The notes under the pieces are model-generated. The model was not told the origin of the DNA. It did not search any database and worked only from the letters and a program-made list of their open reading frames with translations. 35,713 bases of DNA from a virus: positions 1-35,713 of IMG/VR virus record IMGVR_UViG_3300032401_000034. The stretch is one strand, 5' to 3'. Within the stretch, counting starts at the first letter, position 1. The number at the start of each line of letters is the position of its first letter. The translations under genes and the position numbers were made by a program. This document shows positions 1-8,195 of this stretch, piece by piece.

Positions 1-564
1 GCCACGGCCGGACGAGCCGGACTGCTTGGGCGCGCGGGCGGGGCTCTCGCTGCTGCAATGGGCGGACCGTGGGTCGCCGGGGCTGTCGGTTTGGGCGCTG
101 CGCTTTTCGGTGCCTACAAGCTAGGTAGCTGGCTATTCGAGCGCCCCAAGTTCGGCGACGCGATTAAGGCAGCGATTCCAGAAGCGCAGAAGCTAGCGGA
201 CATCGTTGCACAGTATGCGACCCCCAAGGCCCTCAAAGCTGCGCGTGCAAAACAGGCCAGAGCCGATAAGTCAGCTCGCGCAATCGGTTTCGACAGTGAG
301 GCTGCGATGCAGCGAGGCAATGCTGCCACCCAAGCGTTTGAGCTTGCGCGACACCACGGTCCAACGATCACCAGAGAGGGTCCTGGCGCTGGTTATGGCG
401 GCACCGTCGACTACTCCGGCCCGCGGGCGGTCTACAACATGAACGTCACCAACAACATCAGTGGACAGGGGCTAGGTGAGGAGCAGGTAAGCCAGATGGT
501 AGCGGATAAGGTCGAAACGGTTATCCGTGATGCCGGAGCCTCAACCGGGGAAGAAGAGCTATAG
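1..564 (+). CDS. Tail tape-measure protein, C-terminal part (5' truncated by window)
   Basis: The frame is open from base 1 to the stop at 562-564, so only the last 187 residues are seen. The fragment begins with Ala/Gly-rich hydrophobic sequence, including a possible membrane-inserting segment (AGAVGLGAALFGAYKLGSWL), then a long Ala/Lys/Gln-rich helical stretch, and ends with a beta-like segment and an acidic tail. A large protein ending this way directly upstream of a Dit-like baseplate gene is typical of the tape measure, which sets tail length inside the tube and is ejected with DNA. An internal ATG at 58 exists but nothing suggests the gene starts there. The family assignment rests mostly on position and composition. 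Confidence 0.65.
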   Translation, partial: ATAGRAGLLGRAGGALAAAMGGPWVAGAVGLGAALFGAYKLGSWLFERPKFGDAIKAAIPEAQKLADIVAQYATPKALKAARAKQARADKSARAIGFDSEAAMQRGNAATQAFELARHHGPTITREGPGAGYGGTVDYSGPRAVYNMNVTNNISGQGLGEEQVSQMVADKVETVIRDAGASTGEEEL

Positions 565-567
565 CCT

Positions 568-1260
568 ATGGCCATCCTAATCGACGACTTTCGCATCGAC
601 GCATCTCTGTCAGAGTCGCATGAGTTCCAGTCTGAAGTAACTTCGTATCCCGTCGAAAAGGGCGGCAACATCTCGGATAACGCACGACCGTTGCCGATTA
701 TCGTGACCATCGATGGCATTGTCAGTGACACGCCGATCGGTGCGGTTGAGGTTGACCGTGCCGCCGCCCGAACCTTTGCCGGCGTCAAAGGGCTACCGAG
801 CGAGGCTGCGCTGGCACATTTGCTGGGCATTCGCGATGCGCGTTTGCCGGTGACGATCGCTACATCGTTGAAGACGTACGACAACATGGTGTTGCAGAAC
901 CTGACGATCCCAAGGGAGTCACCCGGCACTGCGGCGTTACTGTTCACTGCCGTGTTTCAGCAGGTGATTCTGGTATCGAACACGCGTGTCACGATCAAGA
1001 TCAAAGGTCGGCGTGGCGGCGGCAAGCCGAAGTTTTACGGCCCGGGGCCGTCGACGCCGCTGGCTGATGAGGATTTCATCCCTGATCCGCCGCGTGCATT
1101 CAAAGAACCAGATGGCGACTATATCGATTCGGAAGGCTACCTAGTCACTCGCCGTAACGGTGTCGAGAACCACACCAATTCGTGGTTCAAGAGCCCGCCG
1201 ATCAACGCGCCAGTGTCCACGGTACCAACCAAGGGCGTTCACAGCGGGAAGTACGAGTAG
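568..1260 (+). CDS. Dit-like distal tail / baseplate protein
   Basis: This 230-aa protein has an N-terminal segment (residues about 5-145) with the pattern of phage Dit-like domains: a short beta strand, then TSYPVEKGGNISDNARP at 25-41, then a strand resembling 'ITIDGIVSD'. Such proteins form the ring that joins the tail tube to the central hub in simple contractile baseplates. Residues about 150-230 are Gly/Pro-rich and probably flexible. The ATG lies 3 nt after the tape-measure stop, and the gene opens the ordered baseplate run plug, hub, spike, wedge, J. The exact role (Dit or hub-associated) is inferred from family and order. Confidence 0.75.
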   Translation: MAILIDDFRIDASLSESHEFQSEVTSYPVEKGGNISDNARPLPIIVTIDGIVSDTPIGAVEVDRAAARTFAGVKGLPSEAALAHLLGIRDARLPVTIATSLKTYDNMVLQNLTIPRESPGTAALLFTAVFQQVILVSNTRVTIKIKGRRGGGKPKFYGPGPSTPLADEDFIPDPPRAFKEPDGDYIDSEGYLVTRRNGVENHTNSWFKSPPINAPVSTVPTKGVHSGKYE

Positions 1261-1263
1261 CCC

Positions 1264-1617
1264 ATGGCAACCGCAATTCCACTGCACCCGTCGGTACCGA
1301 ACTACCAACTCAGCACCACGATCGACGGTGTCCCGTACGTGTTTGACATGCGCTGGAACGATCGCGATTCTGCTTGGTACTTCGACCTGCTTACGGAGAG
1401 CGATGTACCGATCATCCGAGGCGTCAAGGTCGTGCTGGGCACGTACCTGGGGCGGCGGTCGGTTCACCAGTTCTTTCGCGACGGCGTGCTTGTAGTAACG
1501 GACATGACAGGTAGTGGGCGCGAAGCTGGCCTCGACGATCTAGGCGCGCGGGTGCAGATGGTTCGCTATTCGGCGCTCGAGGTTATCGCACAGCGCGGGA
1601 TGGTAGTTGCGCCATGA
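1264..1617 (+). CDS. Pam3 gp18-like baseplate plug protein (DUF6983 type)
   Basis: A 117-aa all-beta protein with the pattern of the cyanophage Pam3 gp18 plug family: a start rich in Ile/Pro, a strand pair around YQLSTTIDGVPYVFDMRWND, the W-Y-F-D-L segment, and later a GxYLGRRSV region. In Pam3 the small plug protein sits in the baseplate next to the hub. Its placement between a Dit-like gene and a hub gene matches that arrangement. It begins 3 nt after the previous stop and overlaps the next gene by 4 nt (ATGA). Recognition is by remembered family pattern, without an alignment. Confidence 0.7.
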   Translation: MATAIPLHPSVPNYQLSTTIDGVPYVFDMRWNDRDSAWYFDLLTESDVPIIRGVKVVLGTYLGRRSVHQFFRDGVLVVTDMTGSGREAGLDDLGARVQMVRYSALEVIAQRGMVVAP

Positions 1618-2483
1618 TGCTGTTTCGCCGGGCGGCAAGGCTGACAGTGTGGCGGATGACAGCGGACGGGTTCGGGGAGCCTGACGCCAACGTCAAAGGC
1701 GTGGCCATCACCGACCTGCGGGTGCGCTTCGCGATCAAGCGCGACCTAGCCAAAGGGCCTAATACCTGCGAAGTAGTTATCACGAACCTGTCCGAGCGTA
1801 CGCGCCAGTCCATCGAAAAGAAGCCGCTACGGATCAAGCTAGACGCCGGCCATGACGATGAACTGCGGCACCTGTTCGTCGGCGATCTTCGGTTCGGGTC
1901 TTCGACGTTCGAATCACCGGACTGGAACACGATACTGCATGTAGCCGACGGTGAACGCGCCTACAAACACGCCCGCGCGAACAAGTCCTATCGCAAGGGC
2001 ACATCGGTGCTGACGATCCTCAAGGACGCTGCCGCTGCAATGGGGCTACCGCTACCCGTCGAGCTAGAATCGTCCAAGGAGCTACAGTCCCAGGTTGCCG
2101 CGGGGGAGACCCTTAGCGGCTTTGCCAGGGACGAGCTGACCAGGTTGCTAGCACCATTCGGATACCGATGGTCAATCCAGGACCACCGCCTGATGATCTT
2201 AAAAGATCAGGTAACCACCGGGGTCGCGCCATGGCTGGTCTCACAGGAGACAGGCATGGTCGGCTCCCCGACCTACGGATCACCCGACAAGAGCGGTAAG
2301 CCGCCGTCACTGACGGTCAAGATGCTGCTACGTCCTGAGATCATCCCTGGCGGTACGGTCAGAGTGGAAAGCGGGGCGATCTATGGCAAACTGTTCAAGG
2401 TTGAGTCTGTAGGCCACACAGGGGACACCCACGGTGACGACTGGTTTACCGAGCTAGAGTTGAAAGAGAAAAAGCCACAATGA
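1614..2483 (+). CDS. Baseplate hub protein (gpD/gp27-like)
   Basis: This 289-aa protein has the layout of hub proteins of the P2 gpD / T4 gp27 type: a first barrel (AITDLRVRFAIKRDLAKGPN, then CEVVITNLSERTR), a stretch reporting onto 'LFVGDLRF', a middle region with a helix pair (TSVLTILKDAAAAMGLPL), and a final beta domain ending in WFTELELKEKK. Hub trimers hold the spike and open to the tail tube. The start ATG at 1614 overlaps the plug stop; a second ATG follows immediately. The stop overlaps the spike start by 4 nt, so plug, hub and spike are probably translationally coupled. Confidence 0.75.
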   Translation: MMLFRRAARLTVWRMTADGFGEPDANVKGVAITDLRVRFAIKRDLAKGPNTCEVVITNLSERTRQSIEKKPLRIKLDAGHDDELRHLFVGDLRFGSSTFESPDWNTILHVADGERAYKHARANKSYRKGTSVLTILKDAAAAMGLPLPVELESSKELQSQVAAGETLSGFARDELTRLLAPFGYRWSIQDHRLMILKDQVTTGVAPWLVSQETGMVGSPTYGSPDKSGKPPSLTVKMLLRPEIIPGGTVRVESGAIYGKLFKVESVGHTGDTHGDDWFTELELKEKKPQ

Positions 2484-3097
2484 GCCAGTCCCCAAAGCTA
2501 GCAAGTGTGCTGGATCGCGCTGCGGGCGCGAAGCTGAAGGGCCTGCGCGTGGCGTTGCCGGCACGCGTGGAAACGTACGACGAGGCTACGCGCCTGGTCT
2601 CGGTGCAGCCGCTGATCATGGACGGGTTCGTCGATGAGTCCGGCAATCGTAAGGCCGATCGGCTGCCTGTGATCAACGATGTGCCGATCGTGTTTCCAGG
2701 ATCGGGTGGCGCGCGTGTCCGTTTCCCGGTACTCAAAGGCGACACCGTGTTGCTGGTGTTCTCGTCGTCGAGCCTCGACAAGTGGCTCGTCAGTGGCGGC
2801 GAGGTAGATCCTAAAACCGACCACCGCCATGCTCTGACGGATGCAATTGCGATCCCGGGCCTACAAGCGACCCCCGATGCCGGCGACGCCGATGTGCTTA
2901 TCGAGTTTACCGATAACGGCCAGATCCATGCGGGTGGCTCTGACGAACTGGTCAAGCGTAGCGAGTTCTTGCAGCACGGCCATGGCTACCTACCAGGGCC
3001 GGGGCTCGCCGTTGCGACGACCGGCCCTATCACGAACATTGCGCCAGACGGCTCTGCGGTTCTATTCCCTGGCACATCCATCCTGAAGGGTGCCTAG
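2480..3097 (+). CDS. Central spike protein with Gp138 N-terminal (OB-fold) domain
   Basis: The protein is 205 aa. Residues about 25-115 match the Gp138 N-terminal domain: 'VETYDEATRLVSVQPLI', then VPIVFPGSGGARVRFPVLKG and DTVLLVFSSSSLDKW. A short repetitive beta region follows and the C-terminus carries HGH at residues 166-168. In P2 gpV and phi92 gp138 an HxH motif near the spike tip coordinates an iron ion, so the same role is inferred here. The trimeric spike would pierce the outer membrane during sheath contraction. The gene sits between hub and gp25-like wedge, as expected. Confidence 0.82.
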   Translation: MSQSPKLASVLDRAAGAKLKGLRVALPARVETYDEATRLVSVQPLIMDGFVDESGNRKADRLPVINDVPIVFPGSGGARVRFPVLKGDTVLLVFSSSSLDKWLVSGGEVDPKTDHRHALTDAIAIPGLQATPDAGDADVLIEFTDNGQIHAGGSDELVKRSEFLQHGHGYLPGPGLAVATTGPITNIAPDGSAVLFPGTSILKGA

Positions 3098-3099
3098 CG

Positions 3100-3504
3100 A
3101 TGCCGATCCTGAGTACAGACCAAATCGACCTGCTGCTAGACTCGGACGGTGAGATCGATCTGACCAGCGGCGGTGTCGAACTGTCCTCTGGGATTCAGGC
3201 CGTTGCACAGGGAATCAGAATTGCGATCTTGTTCGTGCAGGGCGAATGGTTTCTCAATCTGGACGAGGGCGTGCCCTGGTTTGAAAACGACACCGTGATT
3301 ACGACCAAGGCCATCATGGGTCAGCGCTTCGACGAGATCAAAGTCCTATCCGCGCTGCGCACCGCAATCCTGGGCGTACCGGGGGTGCTTTCGATCGCAG
3401 CGCTGGGCGTAGAATTTAACGGCGCTACACGTGGCATCGCCGTGACCTGGCGCGCACGAACCGAATTTGGCGACACCGCCGAAGAGACCACGGAGCTTAG
3501 CTAA
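3100..3504 (+). CDS. Baseplate wedge protein, gp25-like
   Basis: A 134-aa protein with the typical gp25/GPW pattern: an N-terminal 'DLLLDSDGEIDLTSGG' segment, a helix with AVAQGIRIAILFVQGEWFLN, the conserved WF-L-x2-G-V-P-W stretch, then a C-terminal region (TAILGVPGVLSI) and beta strands. gp25 proteins join wedges to the sheath and help start contraction. The stop codon TAA shares its last A with the ATG of the baseplate J gene (TAATG at 3502-3506), which suggests coupled translation. Confidence 0.85.
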   Translation: MPILSTDQIDLLLDSDGEIDLTSGGVELSSGIQAVAQGIRIAILFVQGEWFLNLDEGVPWFENDTVITTKAIMGQRFDEIKVLSALRTAILGVPGVLSIAALGVEFNGATRGIAVTWRARTEFGDTAEETTELS

Positions 3505-4880
3505 TGCCGTACGGTCTAACCCTAGAGGGTTTCTACCCCAAAACGCTGGAAATCATCCGCGAGGAGCTTGACGCCGCGCTGCGTTCGGTGTTCGGCCTAT
3601 CGCTACCGCTTGGTGACAAGACGCTACTAGGCGTCATCAACGGCATCATGGCAGAGCAGTATGCAACTCTCTGGGAGCTGGCCGAGGCGGTCAACGCCAG
3701 CCAGGATCCCGACCAGGCTAGCGGCGCTGGGCTCGAGGCGCTGGCACTGCTCACTGGCACCTTCCGTGGGCTTTCGATTAGCTCAACCGTTACGCTGACG
3801 CTGACCGGTACACCGGCCACGCTGGTAGCGTCAGGCTCTACAGCTGCAACGGACAGCACTGCTGTCAGCTTCGCTACGAACGCAGACGCGACGATTGCCG
3901 CGCTCACTGCCTGGACGATCACCACGGCGTATGTCGCGGGGGATCGCGTCACGAACGCGAGCCGTGCCTACCAGTGCACCATCGCCGGGACCTCTGCCGG
4001 AGCAGGCGGCCCCACGACTACGGCCAATGCGATCGTGGACGGTACCGTGACGTGGACCTACCTCGGAGACGGTACAGGTGCGATTGACGTACTTGCGCTA
4101 TCCGTTGACGACGGGCCGCTCGAGGGTACCGCCAGGGACATCATCGTGATCACCACGCCAGTCGGTGGCTGGTCCAGTGTGATCAACCTGCTAGATGCAG
4201 TGCCTGGGCACAACGCCGACACTGACGAGGAACTACGATTGCGGCGCGAGGATGAACTGACCGCGCCTGGCACCTCGACGGCGGACGCGATCCGCACCGC
4301 ACTGCTACAGATCGGTACCGTCACCAGCGCGACCGTGTTCGTCAACGACACGGACGTGACCGACGTCGATGGCGTGCCCCCGCACTCGATCGAGGCTCTG
4401 GTGCGCGGTAGTGGCACGGCCGAAGAGGACCAGATCATCTGGAATACACTTTTTGCCAACGTCGCTGCGGGGATCGGGACCTACGGCCCCTTGCATCAGG
4501 GCACCGTCACTGATAGCTCCGGGGTAGACCATACGGTCAGCTTCTCGCGCCCGACCGAAATCACGATTCATATCGCGGTCACCCTGAAGTACGATGCTGC
4601 CACTTATCCGACCGATGGTGATGTGCAGGTCGCGAGTGCGATCGTTGCATACGGTGACAGCCTCTCGATTGGTCGTGATGCCGTGGCCACTTCGCTAGGT
4701 GCACAGGCATTCAAGATCGCCGGTGTGCTCGATGTGCCACGCTCGGGAAGTCTGGGCGGTACCCTGATCCGCATCATTGCCTCGCCGATCTCCGATGCCA
4801 CGATCGTGATCACGTCGCGTCAGCTCGCGGTCTACGACACGAGCCGAGTCGCGGTTATCAGCACGCCAGCGACGCCGTAA
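3504..4880 (+). CDS. Baseplate J-like wedge protein with inserted carbohydrate-binding-like module
   Basis: The 458-aa sequence follows the baseplate J (P2 gpJ / T4 gp6) family: N-terminal helices (TLEIIREELDAALRSVFG), an 'AGLEALALLTG' segment, a central region ending GHNADTDEELRLRREDEL, and a C-terminal alpha/beta part. Residues about 133-190 look inserted: AWTITTAYVAGDRVTN, RAYQCTIAGTSAG and VTWTYLGDG resemble the small aromatic carbohydrate-binding fold of chitin-binding (CBM5/12-like) modules. Wedges of J-like proteins form the outer baseplate, so an exposed sugar-binding insert could touch the host surface. The J assignment is firm; the function of the insert is inference. Confidence 0.85.
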   Translation: MPYGLTLEGFYPKTLEIIREELDAALRSVFGLSLPLGDKTLLGVINGIMAEQYATLWELAEAVNASQDPDQASGAGLEALALLTGTFRGLSISSTVTLTLTGTPATLVASGSTAATDSTAVSFATNADATIAALTAWTITTAYVAGDRVTNASRAYQCTIAGTSAGAGGPTTTANAIVDGTVTWTYLGDGTGAIDVLALSVDDGPLEGTARDIIVITTPVGGWSSVINLLDAVPGHNADTDEELRLRREDELTAPGTSTADAIRTALLQIGTVTSATVFVNDTDVTDVDGVPPHSIEALVRGSGTAEEDQIIWNTLFANVAAGIGTYGPLHQGTVTDSSGVDHTVSFSRPTEITIHIAVTLKYDAATYPTDGDVQVASAIVAYGDSLSIGRDAVATSLGAQAFKIAGVLDVPRSGSLGGTLIRIIASPISDATIVITSRQLAVYDTSRVAVISTPATP

Positions 4881-4889
4881 GGAGACGCT

Positions 4890-7463
4890 ATGTCTGCACC
4901 TATCTCAGCCCAGCAACCCCTGCTAATCAATGGCACTACCGATCCGTCAGTCACGCCTCCAGCTGGGACGTGGCCAGTCGGTCAACTCTACCTGCGTACG
5001 ACCGTTGGCGCAGCACAAGTCTGGCAGAAGAACAATACTGGCGTTAATGACTGGGTGATCTCTGGTGTCGTTAACACTGGAATCCTAACGATCTCGGCTA
5101 CTGGTCTAACTGCTGCCATTCTTAATACGCTACTGACGAGCTACGCGCATGTCATTGTCGGACCGGGTACGATCAACGTGGACGTGTCCATCGTCGTGCC
5201 GACCGGGACCACGCTGGAAGGCGCTGGGCCGTTGACGCTGTTCCGCGCGACCGCCGGGCTTGGCACTGGCAACCCGGTCATCAAGTCGCTCAACACCATC
5301 GGTGCGACCATCAAGAACCTCAAGGTCACGCGCGACCTGGGCCTGGGTGGCGACGGCATCGAAGTCTACGGCGACGACATCACGATCAAGGACTGCACCA
5401 TCGACGACTGCATCCGGGGTCTACGGACAACCGACCGCACGCTGATCGACGGGCTCATGTCAAAGCGGATCCTGATCGAGAACTGCCGCGCGCAGATGGT
5501 CACGGCCCCGACCGCGCTCAACTCCGCGTTCGGGATCCTGATGTCGACGGTAGAGGACATCACCCTGCGCGAGTGCTACTTCTCGAACAACTGGCTGGAC
5601 GGCGTCAAGGGCAACCGCTTCGTCACCAGGCTCAAGTACATCGGCGGCGCGAGCCACTTCAACGGCCGGTCCAGCACCGACGCTGGCGACGGCATCGACG
5701 TGTTCGCCGGGCTCAACAACACCGTCCTCATCGATGGCGTGTCGTTCTACGACAACGGCATCGGAGCCATCGGTGGTAACGGCGCGGTGTTCAAGTCGAT
5801 CCACGATACGACTCCGGCGACGAATCCGAGCAACCCGGAATGGGGACAGATTCGCGGCGCTCGCATTATCAACTGCTACATGGACAACAACAAGGGATCG
5901 GCCATCGCGCTCGAGGGCGTCGTCGACTCCGTGCTAGGGGCTACCGCGAAGCTGCGCCCACGTGGTGCGCAGATTCACATCGCGAACTGCGTCGCCACCA
6001 ACCACTTCAACGCGGGCATCTACATCAACACGTTCCAGACGACGATCTCCCAATGCACGTTGCGAAACAACGGGCAGCAAGGCATCGCAGTCGGACCCCA
6101 GTCACGCGACGTCCTCATCGACCAGTGCTTGTTCTGGGGCAACGGCCACACGACCGTCGCCACCTACAATCAGGTCGACCTTCTCGCTGACGGTGCCGAC
6201 GCCCCCAAGCGCGTGCGCGTCTCCAACTGCCGCTTCAACGGCAAGGAGGCCACCGACGCGCTGGCGAACACGATCATCACGGACGCGGACTACACGGCCC
6301 TGACGACGTACTCGAAGAACGCGATCCACGTCGACAACCTGTCGACGCAGGTCTACGTCGAGGATTGCACCGCCGAGTTCCACACGCAGGACGCGAGCAA
6401 CTTCGGCTACCCGGTCATCACCAACAGCACGTCGCTGTCTGGTGACACCGTGACCGTGCGACACAAGACCACGCAGGGCAACCCCAACGCCAGGTTCTAC
6501 GGTGGGATCGGGTCCATCATCCAATCGCAGGCCGCTGGTGGCATCGACTCTGGTCTGTGGGTCAAGACTCGCGGCGCTGCCTCAGACACCAATGGCTGGT
6601 TCAACGTCAAGATCTTGCAGGACCAAGGCATCTACGGAGACGGCATCGATGGCCACAAGGTCGTGGCAGGCACCGAGACGCTGACTCGCGCGATGTACTG
6701 GGAGACGCTGAGTGTCCCTGTTGCGACCACGCTGATCACCGATGGATGGCCGATCTTCGTCAGAGGCAACATCGGTACCGCTGCGGTTGGTTCGATGTCA
6801 CTCCAGAGCGCGATGCTCGTCGCAGGTACCGTGAAGTGCAACGGTGCTGACGCCGTGACCACGGCCGGAGGCGTGGCGGGCAACACGGGCGAGGTGCCCA
6901 GCGGCGCGGCTGGTGGTGCGGGCGGTATCGCGGCTGGCTCGGCTGGCACTGGCGTGACCACGTCACGGCGTATGGCGAGCACGGGCGGTGCCGGTGGCGC
7001 AGGATCCGGTGGCGCTGGCGGTGCTGGTGGCACGTCCACTGGCTTCGCGTTCATCGAAGGCGACGTGCGCGACCTGTCGACGATTCCCTACGGCAAGACG
7101 CACACCGGGGCCTATGCCGAGGGCGGGCCTGGCGGTGGCGGCGGTGGCGGTGACGGTGCGCTTGCTGGCGGTGGTGGTGGTGCGGGCGGTGGCGTCATGG
7201 TCATCTGCGCACGGTCGATCTCCAACGCAGGCACCATCTCAGCGAATGGTGGTGCTGGTGCGGCCGGGCCGACGAACAACACGGGCGGCGGTGGCGGCGG
7301 TGGTGGCGGCCTCATCCTCATCGTCACCGGCAACGGTCCTCCTGGGGCCAGCGCCGGTTACGTTGTCGAGGTGCTTGGTGGCGCAGGCGGTGCTAGTGGT
7401 GGCGGCGCTGGTGTCGCAGGCTCGGCTGGTGTTGACGGCATCTGCATTGCGGTGAGGGCATAA
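4890..7463 (+). CDS. Tail spike/fibre: baseplate-anchor N-terminus, beta-helix, glycine-rich C-terminus
   Basis: An 857-aa receptor-binding candidate with a strong ribosome site (AAGGAGA, about 6 nt before ATG). Residues 1-55 have the pattern of phage fibre N-termini (GTWPVGQLYLRTTVGAAQVW). Residues about 67-517 show repeats of a right-handed parallel beta-helix, with 'IKNLKVTRDLGLGGDGIEVY', 'ITIKDCTIDDC', 'LIENCRAQ' and 'VLIDQCLFWGNG' rungs, as in pectate-lyase-type depolymerases. Residues about 657-857 are dominated by Gly runs separated by short hydrophobic segments such as GGGVMVICARSISNAGTI. The same layout makes up the three small proteins encoded downstream. Enzyme activity on capsule or LPS is possible, but no catalytic residues can be assigned. 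Confidence 0.8.
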   Translation: MSAPISAQQPLLINGTTDPSVTPPAGTWPVGQLYLRTTVGAAQVWQKNNTGVNDWVISGVVNTGILTISATGLTAAILNTLLTSYAHVIVGPGTINVDVSIVVPTGTTLEGAGPLTLFRATAGLGTGNPVIKSLNTIGATIKNLKVTRDLGLGGDGIEVYGDDITIKDCTIDDCIRGLRTTDRTLIDGLMSKRILIENCRAQMVTAPTALNSAFGILMSTVEDITLRECYFSNNWLDGVKGNRFVTRLKYIGGASHFNGRSSTDAGDGIDVFAGLNNTVLIDGVSFYDNGIGAIGGNGAVFKSIHDTTPATNPSNPEWGQIRGARIINCYMDNNKGSAIALEGVVDSVLGATAKLRPRGAQIHIANCVATNHFNAGIYINTFQTTISQCTLRNNGQQGIAVGPQSRDVLIDQCLFWGNGHTTVATYNQVDLLADGADAPKRVRVSNCRFNGKEATDALANTIITDADYTALTTYSKNAIHVDNLSTQVYVEDCTAEFHTQDASNFGYPVITNSTSLSGDTVTVRHKTTQGNPNARFYGGIGSIIQSQAAGGIDSGLWVKTRGAASDTNGWFNVKILQDQGIYGDGIDGHKVVAGTETLTRAMYWETLSVPVATTLITDGWPIFVRGNIGTAAVGSMSLQSAMLVAGTVKCNGADAVTTAGGVAGNTGEVPSGAAGGAGGIAAGSAGTGVTTSRRMASTGGAGGAGSGGAGGAGGTSTGFAFIEGDVRDLSTIPYGKTHTGAYAEGGPGGGGGGGDGALAGGGGGAGGGVMVICARSISNAGTISANGGAGAAGPTNNTGGGGGGGGGLILIVTGNGPPGASAGYVVEVLGGAGGASGGGAGVAGSAGVDGICIAVRA

Positions 7464-7465
7464 CC

Positions 7466-8194
7466 ATGGCGGCTGTAACCAAACTTCCTGCTGGCGGCTT
7501 CCGGTTCGGTACGTTCACCGGGACGCCCTACGACGCGGCGACGACCGCTCGACTCGACACGGCGCAGACCTACACGAAGGCGCAGCGGGTCGCGTCGGTG
7601 GCGCTCACCGACGGCGCGAACATCGCGACCGACGCGAGCTTGTCCAACGTCTTCACGGTGACACTGGGCGGCAACCGCACGCTCGACAACCCGACCAACT
7701 TGGTCAGCGGTGGCCGGTACGTCTGGATCATCACCCAGGACGGCACCGGGTCGCGGACGCTCGCCTACGGTGCGAACTTCTCCTGGCCTGGCGGCGTCAC
7801 CCCTGTACTGCCTACGGCGGCGGCGGCGATCTCCAGAATCGACGCCACCTACAACGGCACGGTCCTGGTGTCGACCATCAGTGCCGTGTCGACCACGCCT
7901 GCCAGCGACCCGGTCATCACCGCCGTCAAGACCTCGGCGTACAACGCAGTGCTCGGCGATTTCGTGCGGTGCGATCCGAGCGGCGGCGCGTTCACGGTCA
8001 CGCTGCCTGCACTGGCGACCGCCAGCATCGGCAAGGTCATCAACGTGAAGAACACCACCAGCTCGGCGGGGGCGATCACGATTGCCGCAACCGGCGGCGA
8101 CACCATCGATACGGCGGCGTCGACCAGCATCGCGGCTGGCTTCGCGTCGCTGTCGTTCATCGCCACGACGGCGAGCACCTGGGCGATCTACTGA
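7466..8194 (+). CDS. Tail fibre-like structural protein
   Basis: This 242-aa protein is Ala/Thr/Gly-rich and almost wholly beta-like. After a short N-terminus it carries AQTYTKAQRVASVALTDGAN and FTVTLGGNRTLDNPTNLVSG, a pattern common in phage fibre shafts and knobs. A second similar block lies at residues about 160-242 (CDPSGGAFTVTLPALATA, then a 'GKVINVKNTTSSAGAITIAA' strand pair). It starts 2 nt after the spike gene stop and ends 1 nt before the first glycine-rich adhesin gene. Structural role is inferred from composition and neighbours; receptor binding is not shown. Confidence 0.65.
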   Translation: MAAVTKLPAGGFRFGTFTGTPYDAATTARLDTAQTYTKAQRVASVALTDGANIATDASLSNVFTVTLGGNRTLDNPTNLVSGGRYVWIITQDGTGSRTLAYGANFSWPGGVTPVLPTAAAAISRIDATYNGTVLVSTISAVSTTPASDPVITAVKTSAYNAVLGDFVRCDPSGGAFTVTLPALATASIGKVINVKNTTSSAGAITIAATGGDTIDTAASTSIAAGFASLSFIATTASTWAIY

Positions 8195-8195
8195 G

